Of a stretch of DNA of 64,000 nt, positions 1 to 11,765 are shown in pieces; position 1 is the stretch's first letter; each line of letters opens with the position of its first letter. Source of the DNA: Trichobilharzia szidati (lineage: Eukaryota; Platyhelminthes; Trematoda; Strigeidida; Schistosomatidae); the NCBI GenBank assembly GCA_944472155.2, contig OX235271.1, positions 107,521,256-107,585,255 of the forward strand, given 5' to 3'. A model generated the notes under the pieces. The model had not been told where the DNA came from. It ran no database searches and saw only the letters and a program-made list of their open reading frames with translations. The translations under genes were made by a program, and so were the position numbers.

Positions 1-57
1 TTCCGAAGTGTTAGTCATAGTTTACCGACCAGTTTGGCAATACGGCGATTCAGTTGG
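1..57 (+). CDS. Possible upstream exon of the PH-like gene
   Basis: Frame 1 is open from the window start to a GT donor at 58 (GTGATA), and ending there in phase 0 would agree with the frame of the exon at 288. The residues (ending in AIRRFSW) could be a PH-domain strand. The donor is not a strong consensus and the exon is short, so this is a weak call. Intron 58-287 would be 230 bp, ending in CTTGTAG. Confidence 0.25.
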
Positions 58-287
58 GTGATACAGTAGTGCATTACTTCGTGTTTAGTGCTGGATGTCA
101 TGAGTCAGTGTCTCATTTCAGTCGGTTGTTTGCATCTAAAATCTCTCCTTTGGATAAATTTACTTCTAAGCATAGGATGTATTCGTCTCTAGAGAGTCTG
201 TATGTTTTCTCTTGTAACTTTCCGTTTTTGTTTATAATTTTGAGTGAGGATGATTTTCGGTTACTGAGCAGTGAATATTTCTTGTAG

Positions 288-376
288 GTACATTGTCGTG
301 ATGCTAGTTTCACAATTGTTACTAAAGATTTAGCAGGAGCCGAGGAGTGGATATCTAGTCTCGAGACAGCCATTGA
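288..376 (+). CDS. Exon: end of PH-like domain
   Basis: Acceptor CTTGTAG ends at 287 and donor GTAAGT starts at 377. It encodes 29 codons plus two bases. The Trp in AEEWISSLETAI matches the invariant Trp of the PH C-terminal helix. Confidence 0.65.
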
Positions 377-3300
377 GTAAGTTTCATTCTTCTTTGTACT
401 TCGATTGTAAACCGTGGGTATTTGGCGGTTGGTATAATGAAATCTACTTGTAGTTTGAGAAATTGTCGAGTATTTTCTGAGCTTTGACGTGTAATTGTGT
501 TTTCTTCAGTCACAAATTGACGAAGAACAGCCAACAGCCTCATGCTCATACGCCTTTAGATATCCTGTATGTTATTTCATAGTTGTGTAGATGTTGAGCC
601 GAGGCATACAATGAGTGGGTTTATCTGGCAAATAAACGGCTTAGTTTGTAAATGCATCATGAGGGCTTTTGACCTTTATTGTTAGTAAATTGCAAGTGAT
701 TCTGTGTTAATGGACTATGTTCTGTTCATAGTCATGTAGCTATGTTTGCGTTCAAGTGAGCATAAGAATTCCTGAGTCTCGTACAATGAGAAAATGGTGT
801 TGAATAGTTGTCTTTTGCCTTTGAATAAATGATGTATACGTGAAACGGAGAGTTATTTTTCAATAAGTCCAGTGATAATACAATTGAGTTAACTGGGTAG
901 TAATAATAAAAACGATCTGTTTTCAGTTTAAACACATAGAAGTTTTGTTTGTCTGTAATGTTGTGGTAGTTATGTGTCGCATTGTATTGAACCAGTTGCA
1001 CACACAATAGGGAGACAGAAGGAAAATCATGCTGTCAAAGAGGGATATGGGTATGGTAAAAGAAGAAATTATCGCAGCCTTTCTGGATCAGAAAGATAAC
1101 GAGGAATGGAGACATGAACTTGTACCGCGTTTCGGTCTCACTACCGCTAGCTGTTTCATAATCTAATGCTGCTTCAGCTGACATTTCCAGGCCAGAATGG
1201 CGATGGATTGTCATGGGTGGTACGTGTCCCAACTACATCAGTCTATGAAGTTTGGCAGCTTCATTGGTTGATTCGTCCTTCTCTTACTCAAATACACCAC
1301 TCCTAATCTTAGTGTTATTTACTGCATTGCTTCAGGTAAAGTCAACAACTAAATGAAAGCATTTGCGGTAAGAAAAACCTGTGAATTTTCTTGTTTTACA
1401 TTCAGTAATAGAGTGGCGCAGAGGGGACTGTACAGGTGAGGTTTGATGTATGGCTGGATGTTAACCGAGTTGACACAAGTTGGAAAATTCCAAGTGATGT
1501 GTTTGTAGCCGTGACAAGAGTTTGCGAGTTATCAATCCATGTAGGTTGTCTCAACTTCCTAAATGAGTGAAGTGGTCAGTGTATTTATTGACCGTTCTAC
1601 TCTTAATCTGTAATCCATAATTCGGTATAGACCAGTCATGTAAGGTTGTCTTACATTCGCTAGGAAGTGTATCGTGTCAAACATGCTGAAGTTTTGTCGA
1701 GGTTTTCAACAGACGATGTCCTATTGATGTATCCTTAGGGGACACATATCACATTTTGATTTATTGATTTATTTACTAACTTGATGTGATCCTTTCTATT
1801 ACTTGTAAATTATTTTTTCTTGCCTTTACCTACTCAGAGCTGTTAAAACAGCGCGACGGAGTCTTCGTAAGGAAAGTAGTGCTAAGTGGCCAATGCGTGC
1901 TTCAGATTTTATTCAGTTTGAACAGTGGTTGGAGCAAAAGCGGTCAGCTGAAGAGGTATGCAGCATTTAATTTGCAAGTTGCCCAAAATGTGGTGTTGTT
2001 GATAGTTTTATTAATGGTGTTATCGAATGAAATTTTATAAACGCGTGTAAAGTATTATCATCACGGTAGAGGTATATGCTTTTTATCCTAAGGGTGGAGT
2101 TTCATCTCTTCGAAATATCACACTTAGGATGAATGCAATGTAGTGTTGTGGGTATGAAGGTAAAGCTGCAAGTTAGAATGAAGAGCCTTTTCGATGCTCA
2201 GTAGCTAACGTGAGTTGGTGAAATCCTACTGTTTTGCAACATCGTAAATTTGTCGGTACCTGTGCAGTTTATCAGTCATAATATGGATATTTTAGAAGGC
2301 ATTGATAGGGGAACATGGCTGTACTGCGATGGTCGTTTAAAATGTAAGACGTGGGTTATTTGATGGTGCATCTTCCATAGGAAACATTGAGCATAATTTA
2401 GTTTCATTTCAAATTGAATTGTCGGTGTGTGGCTAAAAATGGAACTATTCTAAATGACGATTTGACAGTTTCATTCTTATTTTCCTGTTTTACGGGGATT
2501 TTATCACCGCTGCATTTCATGATTATTTCATTTTCCCTCAATGTGCACTATACTAGTGTATTTCAGTAGCGAACTTACTTTAGGAGAAGAAGAGAAGACG
2601 CATCTTTGAAATTTTAGTCGTCATTCGCATTGATTCTGTTTTGATTTTGTGCAACGCGTGAACTGCCACTTTTGAGTAATCTGGTATTGTATGATTAGGC
2701 TGATTTGTTATATTGCATATATTTTAATAAATTCTTAATGTCACTTTGATGTATAACACAAGTGAGATGCTTTCAGAAACCAGTTAACCTACTTTTACCT
2801 TTTGGTATGATACATTTAGTCTATGAAGTGTTCTGAAATCTTTCAAAGTATGGGAGTATCTGGGATCGCTGATGACAGTGTTCTTGCATCTTCAAATATT
2901 CTTGACTGTTCGAAGGTGGAAAAGAAACTTGAAGAGTATCGCAGGCGTAAGTCAATAGGTTGTGAACATGAAAGGATCAATCGTTTGTCTTACATATTTT
3001 GTGACAGTGGCAGTTACGAATTTAATCGGAAGAAATCAGAGCGAAAGGCGTCCTGTGGAATTTCTCTGAGTTCAGTTATATCGAGACTAAGGAGGAAGAC
3101 ATTCACTCCCACTGATGAAGTAAGTTAATTTCAAGCCATGAGATCTTTTGCGGTTTAACATATTTTCATACGATATTGCCTTAAATACAGTTTTCATATA
3201 TTGCTTTGTTGTTACTTGTAAACATATTTGCTGAGTTTCCTGGTGTTGCTGAGTCGAGGTATTGGTAAAACAACGTGTGATGTTTTCAACACTGTTTTCA

Positions 3301-3717
3301 TGACTAGTCTTCCTCTACTGCAGTGTTGTCCTTATCCTTTGATGTTTGCACACTTACGTTTTCTCTAGGAATTGAGTGTTTTCAAACTACTGCTTTTTGA
3401 ATAGGCAAGTTGCTGAGCTCTTATCTAGAGGAATTCGATGTCGACAGTACTGTTGATGTGGGATGGGGATGAAGACCTTTGTTGCATAATTTTATGTAGT
3501 GAATTTACTGTGATGACATTTCGAATTATTTAATGCTTTCGATTATTTTCAGATATCTGAATATTCAGACAGATCTGTTCGTCTGTTGTCTGTAACCACT
3601 ATTTCAAATGAGGATGAAATTGGTTCTAGTGGAGTGAACTCTCAAAGTCAAGTGAATACTGATAGCCGCCGTCGTAATCAAGTTGAGGGGGATTCACCTT
3701 CTACTTGTGATATGTAA
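288..3717 (+). CDS. 3' part of a spliced gene with a PH-like domain end (join 288-376, 1838-1955, 2820-3119, 3553-3717)
   Basis: Four exons join in frame through GT-AG introns with matching phases: 288-376 ends with two bases of a codon, 1838-1955 starts with the third base, and the two remaining junctions are phase 0. The joined reading frame has no internal stop and ends with TAA at 3715-3717. The first 30 residues contain FTIVTKDLAGAEEWISSL followed by ETAIE, which has the form of the last strand and C-terminal helix (conserved Trp) of a pleckstrin-homology domain, a phosphoinositide or protein-binding fold. The rest (about 190 residues) is charged and serine-rich with a basic stretch KLEEYRRRK and no membrane segment. 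The 5' part lies outside the window. I do not recognise the specific orthologue; a PH-containing membrane-targeting adaptor or GEF/GAP-like protein is possible. Confidence 0.72.
377..1837 (+). other. Intron (1.46 kb)
   Basis: Begins GTAAGT and ends in a pyrimidine-rich tract with CTACTCAG at 1830-1837. I see no repeat element or RNA gene in it. Confidence 0.6.
1838..1955 (+). CDS. Exon: basic linker after PH-like domain
   Basis: Acceptor TACTCAG, donor GTATGC at 1956. It completes the split Glu codon and reads AVKTARRSLRKESSAKW, then a stretch ending QWLEQKRSAEE. It is strongly charged and probably helical. Confidence 0.7.
1956..2819 (+). other. Intron (0.86 kb)
   Basis: GTATGC donor and TACATTTAG acceptor. 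No recognisable element inside. Confidence 0.6.
2820..3119 (+). CDS. Exon: hydrophilic tail, 100 codons
   Basis: Exactly 100 codons, phase 0 at both ends. Acceptor TTTAG ends at 2819 and a perfect GTAAGT donor starts at 3120. It contains KLEEYRRRKS and a basic-serine stretch SVISRLRRKTF that could be phosphorylated or bind acidic lipid. No domain recognised. Confidence 0.75.
3120..3552 (+). other. Intron (0.43 kb)
   Basis: GTAAGT donor; acceptor GATTATTTTCAG ends at 3552. Nothing else recognised. Confidence 0.65.
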
Positions 3718-3719
3718 TG
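3553..3719 (+). CDS. Last coding exon with stop codon at 3715-3717
   Basis: Reads ISEYSDRSVRLLS then a Ser/Asn/Gln-rich tail ending PSTCDM, stop TAA. Two bases after the stop there is a good donor (GTGAGT at 3720), so the transcript may be spliced again in the 3'UTR. A junction only two bases past the stop would not be expected to trigger nonsense-mediated decay. Confidence 0.7.
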
Positions 3720-6700
3720 GTGAGTAGAGTTTACTCAGAATATTGTATATATTCATGTTGAGGTGTGTTTTTGTTTTCATGTGGTGAGTATCATTTGGGT
3801 ATTTTGGAAAGATTTTTAACGTAAGATTACTCGGAGTAATGTGATGCATTGTTGCATAACATATCATATCATTCGAAGTTGCTCATTTTCATTGATTGTG
3901 AGAAATGGCTTTTAACATGTATCCCTTTGTTTTACGAAGGTATGTCTTTCCTGTTGGTTAATGTATGTATAATTAAGCTTCTTTACGATGATCATCTAAT
4001 GGCAGTTTGTTTTCTGTTTTGAAAAAAATCAAGACTACTGTTTACAACTTTGGGTACATGAGTGACTTTGAAAGTCTATGGAAGATTGTTAGAGATCTTG
4101 GATAATACGCTGTTTTCTTATATGTGCCTTATCTACTCAGTTGTAGACGAGAAATGCATGTCGAGATCTATTTAAGGACTTTATAGTTAGTATGGTTGAT
4201 AATGTTGTTGGCTGTATTCCTCGGTGTAAAATGCAGTGTCCACTCGGTTACTTTTTGCATGCCTACATTCATTGACAATCGGTTGTGTGCTTCATTCGAA
4301 CAAACAAGTGTATTGTAAAATGATATCACTCTTATATACTTGTTCCATGTTTAATGAGGTATAGGAATCGGTGTTTCAGTACCTATTTATTTATGAATCC
4401 AAAGATAGTTTAAATCGAAAGAATTCGTTTTCAACTGGTTTACACTAAAAGCTGTGTAACATACATCAATGAGCCTTGCTTGTATCGAGTTGTCCGTAGT
4501 AGAAAGACAGCTTTTATGTTTCAGGAAAGAAGCTACTAGGATGTTATTAGATGATTCCCCACATTCCTGACTTCATTTTTAATACACGTGAAATATGTGC
4601 GATTGTCATGAGAGCATATGTGTAGTAATTAATCAGGGTTATGAGCGAAGAAGTATTTATACGGATGGAGTTTGCGAAATGGTTTTAATCAGTTAGCCGA
4701 AATCCACGATTGGTTAATATCTAATAATAAGTCATTTTTGCATGCACTAACCTCTAATGAAGCTTGATGATATATAATTCAGAGAATAGTGAATGTTGAA
4801 TCTGTAGTTCAGTATCCTGAATCCATTTCCTACATGAAGCAGATAAAAAAACTGAGTTGATCAATTCAGTTTTGGGTTGAGTAGTGACAGTGGTATTTAA
4901 CTAGACATAGAAGAGAGTTGAACTACTAGGTGTGTGCAGAACACCTCAATTATACGCAGTATTATTCACAATGAGTAATTTACAAAATTTCGATAATTTA
5001 AAAGTTTGTGAGTGTGGGAAACTTTGACAGAAATTTTTCATTAGCGTGAGTAAATGGTTCTTAGTCTTCCCTCCATCTCTCCCTGTCTGTTGATAAATAA
5101 TTTGTGGATCTGTTATGTTTGTGTGTGTGATGTTGCTTAAACTTCCTCATCTCACTTTAAATGTTTGTATATTAACGATGTGTGTTTGTGTGTGTGTGGA
5201 GAGCACAAATGATGAAGGCTTGCTTAGTTAGGGTGGTGTGAGATTACACCACTTGAGTAGAAAGTGTTGATTAAAAAAGATTGAATTGTACTCAGATAAG
5301 ATTCTTGAAGAAGATGTATGTTTTCTTTATTTGTGAACTTTTCTATGGCCATATTGCTTAATTAGTCTAGACATGAAAATTTAGTGTTACGTAAGTGTTG
5401 TGAGTGAATCCAAAATTGTTATCAAGTGTGTAGGATAGTTATAGAAATCGATTTAAATGTTGGTTAGTTAGAAATTGGTTAGGGGAGTTCATATTCTTTC
5501 GTAAGTATGTGGGGAGAAATTTTTTTCTGTGTTAATGTGAAATGTGATTTTTTCAAAGTGCATACTCTGAGTTTAATTCACTCATTAGCTTGAAAATGTG
5601 TTGTAGTGAATTCATGTGAAATTACCTTAGTTTGTTAGCTATGTTCGACAGTTTTACAACTATCATTTGTGAATGAATACACAGTTGATTTGATAACAAG
5701 TGTCTAGGTTAATGACTGTATAATGGAGATGTAGGTTGATTAGTTCAAGGAAGTGACTTTCAGTCAATGATTCCCGAATTCGAATCCCACTTCACCTACT
5801 TCTGCCTCAGTGAGTGGTTCATAGTTCTAGTGTGCATACAACAAACGTGTCTCATATTATGAACATAAAAGCTGTGTTCCGAGTAGCTGAGGTAATCGAT
5901 ACCTATTTAGAATGCTGTTTCTTATTACTGCTACCCCTTTGTGAGATATTCCAATCATGAAAAGTAGGCCATAGAAGATAGAATGCCTCTTTCTTCTCAA
6001 TATCTCGCTTTTGTTTCCTTACTCATTAGCGTACTAAACTTCGTCGACTTCATTATGCCTATGGTAGTTTCGCATCTGTATGTTTCAGACGGAATTTCGT
6101 TTGCTTTTGTCTTCATATTCGAATTGTATTGAGACTCTTGATATAATCGAGAAATCGAGGATAGTCTGGGGTCTGTTTTACATGTTACCGATTAGCTTTT
6201 ACTAGGCTCATAGCATAGATAATTAGTCCAGACATAGTGATTCTCCTTGAAAACCACGATATATTTCAATGTAAGATTGAAATGAAATTTGGTTTGCATG
6301 CATTCATTCTACAGGCGGTTGTGTCTGTACACATGAAAGATTAACGATGTGAAGTTGATGCTGTAAGCAACTAATTTCTGTTGTTGAGTATATAAAAGTT
6401 GCATGAAATGTTTGTTTTGTTGTGTGTTGTAGCACAACACATTAGAAAATCACAGTTTAATGTAAGTAGATTGAGATGTGTTTATAGAGTGAAATTTGAG
6501 GAAGACTACTTGATTCGCGAGAGCGATTAAGACAGAGGTGGTGATCTTCACACTTCTTATTACTTGGCTGTTTAAGGCAAGCTTCATTTGACTGAATGAG
6601 CAGTTCTCAAATAGTTTTGAGCTACAGTATTTTAGTTGTTGTTCTTTAAGTTATTTAGCTGTAAGTTAGTAAGTGTTTAGTTTCCCCAATTTTCAAAAGA

Positions 6701-8419
6701 TGGTTGTGTAAATTTTTCTATATTAGATTTTCAGACTTGATGAGTGTGAAAAATAAAGAGATATTTGTCCATTCGATTACATCGATGTGTGGACAGATTT
6801 TCTGAGTTACAAGACGTTTCTGTTCAATAAGTGTAAATAAGGTGAAACATGTACACTGACTCTCATTGTTAGCCAGCATCCGCCATGGCATAAATTTCAA
6901 CAAACTGTTTATACATTTGGTTTACAGTGAGGTTGTCACGCACTTTTGGAGTGCTTTGGGGCGTATACCGATTGGTTGTCCTATGGGATTTGTAAGTACA
7001 TTTCGAGATGATTTCAGATGACTATTTGTCCTTTTGTTGTAAATGAGAGAAGAAGACGAATGGTGCATCATCAAAGGAGGAAGCATTTAGGAGTGGAATA
7101 CGCATTCTGATACGCGTGTCTATTCATCATTTACTGGATGCTCATTTGTAGATATCATCTTTCGAAGACTTCTCGCATGATGTGTGTTTCACCTGATGTG
7201 GTGCTTCACCTTCCTTGAGTGGGCGAGAATGACTTTGCTGTCTGTCTACATTTTGCAAAGATCACTTCAACTAATTAGTGTTGTATTTTATTGTGACAGA
7301 TTTTGGAAGATAACGACTTAATCTTCGAGACATCACATTTGAAGCACTTTTAAGCTTCTTTTCGTGTATTTGGAATCTGCATACGAAATCTGGTATTATC
7401 CTTATCACTGATTTTACATAAACTCAGACAAGTGTTGCAAAGTTATGTTCCACCTCACTAATGTGATTGTGAATTGAGAGCATGAAGAAAGTGATATTCT
7501 CATCTGACTGAAGTGATCTGGAGTCTAAGGGAATAATCGAATATGTTCTCTGCTGCATACAGATTTAAGACAAGGCAGGGGAACAGTGTTTGGAAGGTTT
7601 AGTGGGTTGATGCAAAAAAAAGCGGATCATGGGGTAGAAATACCTTATGGAGCTACTTTCCTTGACACATTTGAATAAGGCAATAAATTGGGACCTTCAA
7701 CAGGATGAGATGTATTCACTTAATTTCATATGGTGTCCGTCAGCTGCATATAAGCTGAATAATAAAATACCTGGTTAGTGTGTATATCACACTTTACGCA
7801 TACTTTAAGTGAATTGCGAGTTTATTTCATAAGAGTAGAATAACACTGCTAGAACGGAGACGAGAAAGAAATGACTGACATAGGAGGGTAGAATAATCAA
7901 TTATGACGGAAATAGCGACAGTAGTATATTGTGAAGAGAAGAATGCCTTGGACATTGTGGGTAGTTGACATAAATGGAGATGGTTGCATAGCCATATGAA
8001 GGGATATTGAAAGGAAATGAAATAGGTGAGAGACCACAAAGGTGCTAATGAGATAGATTGGTAAGAAGAAAGATGAATGCAAGTTTGAATCAAGTTGTAT
8101 GATAAGGCTTGGATGAAATTTCCGATGAGTTGAGATGAGATGAATGAGTCAGTGCTTGCCATGGTAGTAGTAGTAGTTAGTAAGAGTGTCTTTGTGAGCA
8201 CATAATTTGGGCTCTTTTGCTCAAGTGGCGATAGCTTGAGCAGTTTGAAGAATGAGTTTGGTTTGTAGGAATGTTTTCAGTTATTTTCCACTGTCAAGCT
8301 TTTGTGAATGGTGTTTGGAGATTGATAAATTATTATTAATTTGCTTACACAATGAGTGGCTTAAATGTGAACAACATGTATTTCGTTACTGAGTTGGTTT
8401 TATTATGTTTTGTTTGCAG
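3720..8419 (+). other. Possible 3'UTR intron or intergenic DNA (4.7 kb)
   Basis: AT-rich sequence without a convincing coding exon. Short TG-rich runs lie near 5120-5200 and a TAG-repeat run near 8165. It can be read as one long intron from GTGAGT (3720) to TTTGTTTGCAG (ending 8419), or as intergenic DNA after an early polyadenylation site. The reverse-strand open frame at 7827-8201 is low-complexity and not a credible gene. Confidence 0.4.
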
Positions 8420-9130
8420 GCTATTATACCTGAAAACGTTTCGAGTGGATTTTACTGTGTATTGGAAGGGCATCTATCTATGAGTAGTGAATGCATTTCA
8501 AAGCTCTTCTCATCACTTCTGTTATCCTCATGTTCACCAAAGAAGTAACATTTTGAAAACAATTAGATTGAATATGATTATCCTGAGTGCTTTGTGTCAA
8601 TTATATTCCACTTAAATTACTTTCAATATTTCTATGTGAATATAATTTCTGCTCTATATGTGAACAATAGATGATATGTGGTCGCACACATCTATTGTGA
8701 TATCTTCATCAGTCAGTCAGTCAGCTTTTCTGTGATTATCTCCAGCTTCTTTATTTTTTCCCTGCTGTATTCTACAGGAATATTGAAGAGCATTTATGAT
8801 GCATCTATGGTGTAATTTGTATATTTCGAAAACACTTTGTATTTTTGGAATTATTGTCCACACTTCTTTCTAGTCGAAGACGACTATGAATATGGAAGAG
8901 GCTTTTGTTCTGCTTTTGTACATAAACTTGTAACAATGATCTTATTGATTATATTGAGAATATTTTTTATGAGGCAGTTTTTATGCAACATTTAAGAATC
9001 TCGGTGGGAAAAACACCTTTTGTCTTGTAACATTCCAGTTTTGTTTTTTCTCATCTTGTCTTCGCATGTATACAAATACAGTGGTTTTCCTATTTTGTAC
9101 ATAAAAATATAAAACTGCATATATTGATTT
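8420..9130 (+). other. Possible terminal 3'UTR exon of the PH-like gene
   Basis: Starts after a strong acceptor (TTTTGTTTGCAG). It has no long open frame, as expected for a 3'UTR. No perfect AATAAA is seen; AATATAAAA near 9107 is a possible variant polyadenylation signal. Part of this segment (from about 8899) recurs almost unchanged at 21427-21710. Confidence 0.35.
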
Positions 9131-10930
9131 CATTTCTACACAGTGTATTGGTTTTCACTGCTTTGGAGGATTGGTAGCTTAACGATATGGAGTGAGGTGA
9201 TGGTGGTGGTGGTTGTAGTGGTAGAGCGTGTTGACCACTTGACTTATTTCGGAGGCTAGATCAGTGTTAATGGACTACTCTCTACTGCCGCTTATCAGAT
9301 GCTGTGATGACTGAGTCGCTATTCTAGATCAGTGGAGGAGTAAAGTGGGATAAAGTGTATTGAATTTATCCTGTTTACCAACTGGTCTTAGAACAAGTTT
9401 TACAATCCTAACACTTTAAATCGTCAGAGAAAGACAGTTTTGAGCAATTAGTGAACACAAATCATAGGGTTTATACAGAAATTTTAATCTTAATTTAGTG
9501 AAGTCTAATTAATTATTGCAATTACGTATGTGATGCAGTTAATTTTTTTTCTAGAAAGGTTGAGGTGTGGATAAGAAATTGAGGTGAATCAGTCCATAGG
9601 TTAAGTAACTGATAAGAAATTATGTACGATCACTAGAGTGGTTAGTCTGATTTTGTTGATTTCATACTTGTGAAACAGAGTGTTCAATAAGTGCTGACGT
9701 AATTAAGTCATATTAGGTGGAAATCAACATTTATGTCTTTCTTATAAAATATGATGTAATTAATTAAGAGTGAATCGCCAAGTGGATATGAAGGACGATG
9801 TAGGGGGTTACTACATCTTATTTTCAAAAAACATGGGTAAGGCTTTGACCTTTCAAATGCGATGACCTCTGTTGATTTCATGAGACTTGAGTCAGCTTGT
9901 TTTCTAATCAACAAGACAAACCTGTAGAATAGTTATTTTGGAGTGTGAATGTACAAGTGTAATTGACAATGAAGGTGAAACGTTATTGTCAGTTAGTAAC
10001 ACGATGAGTCATCCGGTAATAGAAGTAACAGTGTGTGAAAATGAGTGAATAATGTTGTGTGGTCGAGAGAGTTGATTACCAATTAGTTGAGTGATGAGTA
10101 GTCATCTGGAAATAATTAATAGGAGACAATAGACTGGAATTATTAGGAATATGTTACAAATGGTTAAAAGGATTCCAGGGAGTTTTCGTGTAACAAATGA
10201 GGAAAATGGAATTACGTCTAAGGTTATAATAGTAAAATGGGCTGGACAAGTCATTTCTAAATATAAGGTTCAGGTGTCTCTTTGTTGATTGCTAGATATT
10301 TGGCTGCATAGAGAAGAATGGCTTCGTCTTACTTTATATGTGATTCTGAGTAAAGTCTGTACTGATTGTGTACTAGACTACGAGAAATAATAATAATTTA
10401 CTGCAGAATTGAGCTGTTAGCTGTTCTACTTTCTGTGGACAACTATGCTGATAGGTGTTCATAAGGTGGTGTAGACAGACAGTGACTTGGTGGTACGGCC
10501 GATGTATTTAAATTTCGAGGGACGAGTGAAGTGGTAGAAATGCAATGAAGTGGCCAACAGTAGGATATCTATCGCCTCTAATGTTATGGTGAATGGGAGG
10601 AAGATATGTGAAGAACGTGATGCGTAGAGGTCGAGCAAATATCATTCTTCGAACCGCTGTTGGCAGACTGCTTCGGTGAACTTCACTAATTTCTAATCCA
10701 CTCTTTCTTCGGTACATGCAAATTTCGAGAGACACCGGTCTTTGATTGAAATGTTTATTAATGAAGGAGGCTGGATATGCATTGTTGATTAGTGTGTCTG
10801 AAATATCCTAATTCGGTATTCAATGTACCTTCTGTGAAAATTCTATAGATTTCAGTCACAAAATAGGTGACGCATATTTATCATGTTCGCTGCCGCGTAA
10901 TGAGACATTTCCTATGTGTAATGTGATTGC
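8899..10930 (+). repeat. Dispersed repeat R, copy A
   Basis: Matches R copies C (21427-22625), B (from about 16240) and D (22860-22980 and after 25365) in the same order. Landmarks are the tract after GAGAAAGACAG near 9426, the ACCTCTGTTGATTTCA block near 9865, GACAATAGACTGGAATTATT at 10126, and TGTACTGATTGTGTACTAGA near 10358. No coding function recognised. It may be an old retroelement UTR or a low-copy segmental repeat. A GGTGATGGTGGTGGTGGTTG simple tract lies at 9197-9216. Confidence 0.6.
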
Positions 10931-10984
10931 CTGATGACATATATTTCTATTTTCCATGGTAGATTCAAAGTGATCACCATTTCA

Positions 10985-11215
10985 TTCTCTATACAGAGAT
11001 CGTCAACCACGCACATGGTTCAGTGTTCGATCCCTGGCCGACTCAATCCTTTACCTCACTAAGCGGGTAATAAGACCGGTAAGGAAGGGAAGGTTGGGCA
11101 TGAGGCTAGCAAACCCATCCCATAAAAATAAATACTACTGCTAATGAAACTTCAAAGCATTAGCTTGAAGCCCTATGTTCCACTGGGGAACGTGAAGGAA
11201 TAGAAAAGAAAGAGA
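10985..11215 (+). repeat. SINE4 copy a (tRNA-like head, RTE-like tail)
   Basis: tRNA-like T-loop motif TGTTCGATCCCTGG near 11030, then a body shared with 28975-29200 (GACCGGTAAGGAAGG, ATGAGGCTAGCAAACCC), ending GAAGCCCTATGTTCCACTGG. The last block is also the 3' end of the RTE-type LINE copies at 39945-40135 and 46138-46640. A tRNA-like head fused to a LINE 3' end is the usual plan of a mobilised SINE. Confidence 0.6.
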
Positions 11216-11375
11216 GATCAGGTTTGTAGACCGTAGTATCTAGCATACCGCAGATTCATGAAAGAGCATTTTTGCAACCTGGCGTGCTTTTGATACGTTC
11301 TATGAATAACTATAATTCCCCATGCCTTTTTATCAGTGTTTGATAACATCCATCATGAATAAACTAGTAGATATC

Positions 11376-11485
11376 AGGATTTCATCATGAGCTTACATTA
11401 GTTAGAGAACCATTGGAAAACCTGGGAGTACCGGACAGCTGTTTCGTCCTAGTTTGGGACTCTTCATCAGTATGCACCCACCGGG
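11376..11485 (-). repeat. SINE1 copy a, partial, minus, with hammerhead
   Basis: Inverted against copy b that follows directly. It contains the 3' tail (TTTCATCATGAGC), the hammerhead at 11428-11473 (minus) and the edge of the tRNA-like B box. The ribozyme core reads ATGAAGA, so the invariant first C is A; stem II (GTCC/GGAC) and GAAAC are intact. Confidence 0.7.
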
Positions 11486-11765
11486 ATTCGAAGACATTGG
11501 CTAGGGGTCGCGTTATGTCGTGAATTGGCAGAAGTTAAAATTGATGGACCATTGGATCGGGTCCCAGTGGTTTAATGGTATACGAGCTCGCCTTGTAACC
11601 AGAAGGTCCTGGGTTCGAATCCCGGTGGGGGCGTACTGATGAAGAGTCGCAAACTGGGACGAAACAGCTGTCCAGTTCTCCCAGGTTTTCCAGTGGTTCT
11701 CTAACTAATGTCAGCTCATGATGAAATCCCGAAACCAATCAAATCCCTACAAACCAACACTTGAA
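11486..11765 (+). repeat. SINE1 copy b with hammerhead
   Basis: tRNA-like part 11560-11625 with A-box-like AGTGGTTTAATGG and B-box GGGTTCGAATCCC, then a hammerhead at 11633-11678 (stem I GTACTG, core ATGAAGA, GAAAC, loop AGCT, GTC) and the 3' tail CCAGGTTTTCCAGTGG. Together with copy a it forms a head-to-head inverted pair. Probably an RNA polymerase III-transcribed, non-autonomous element of Sm-alpha type. Confidence 0.75.

Noticed and set aside
24..287. 77-codon frame 54-287 as coding
   Set aside because: It overlaps the proposed intron between 57 and 288 and has no domain. The exon beginning at 288 uses another frame that joins correctly downstream.
7827..8201. 124-codon reverse-strand open frame
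   Set aside because: Leu/Ser/Thr-rich low-complexity translation starting in a TAG-repeat tract; no domain, no splice context and no homologue in the window.
8705..8722. Short tandem CAGT/TCAG run as a CRISPR-like or regulatory array
   Set aside because: Only about four tetranucleotide repeats with no spacers. Ordinary simple sequence.
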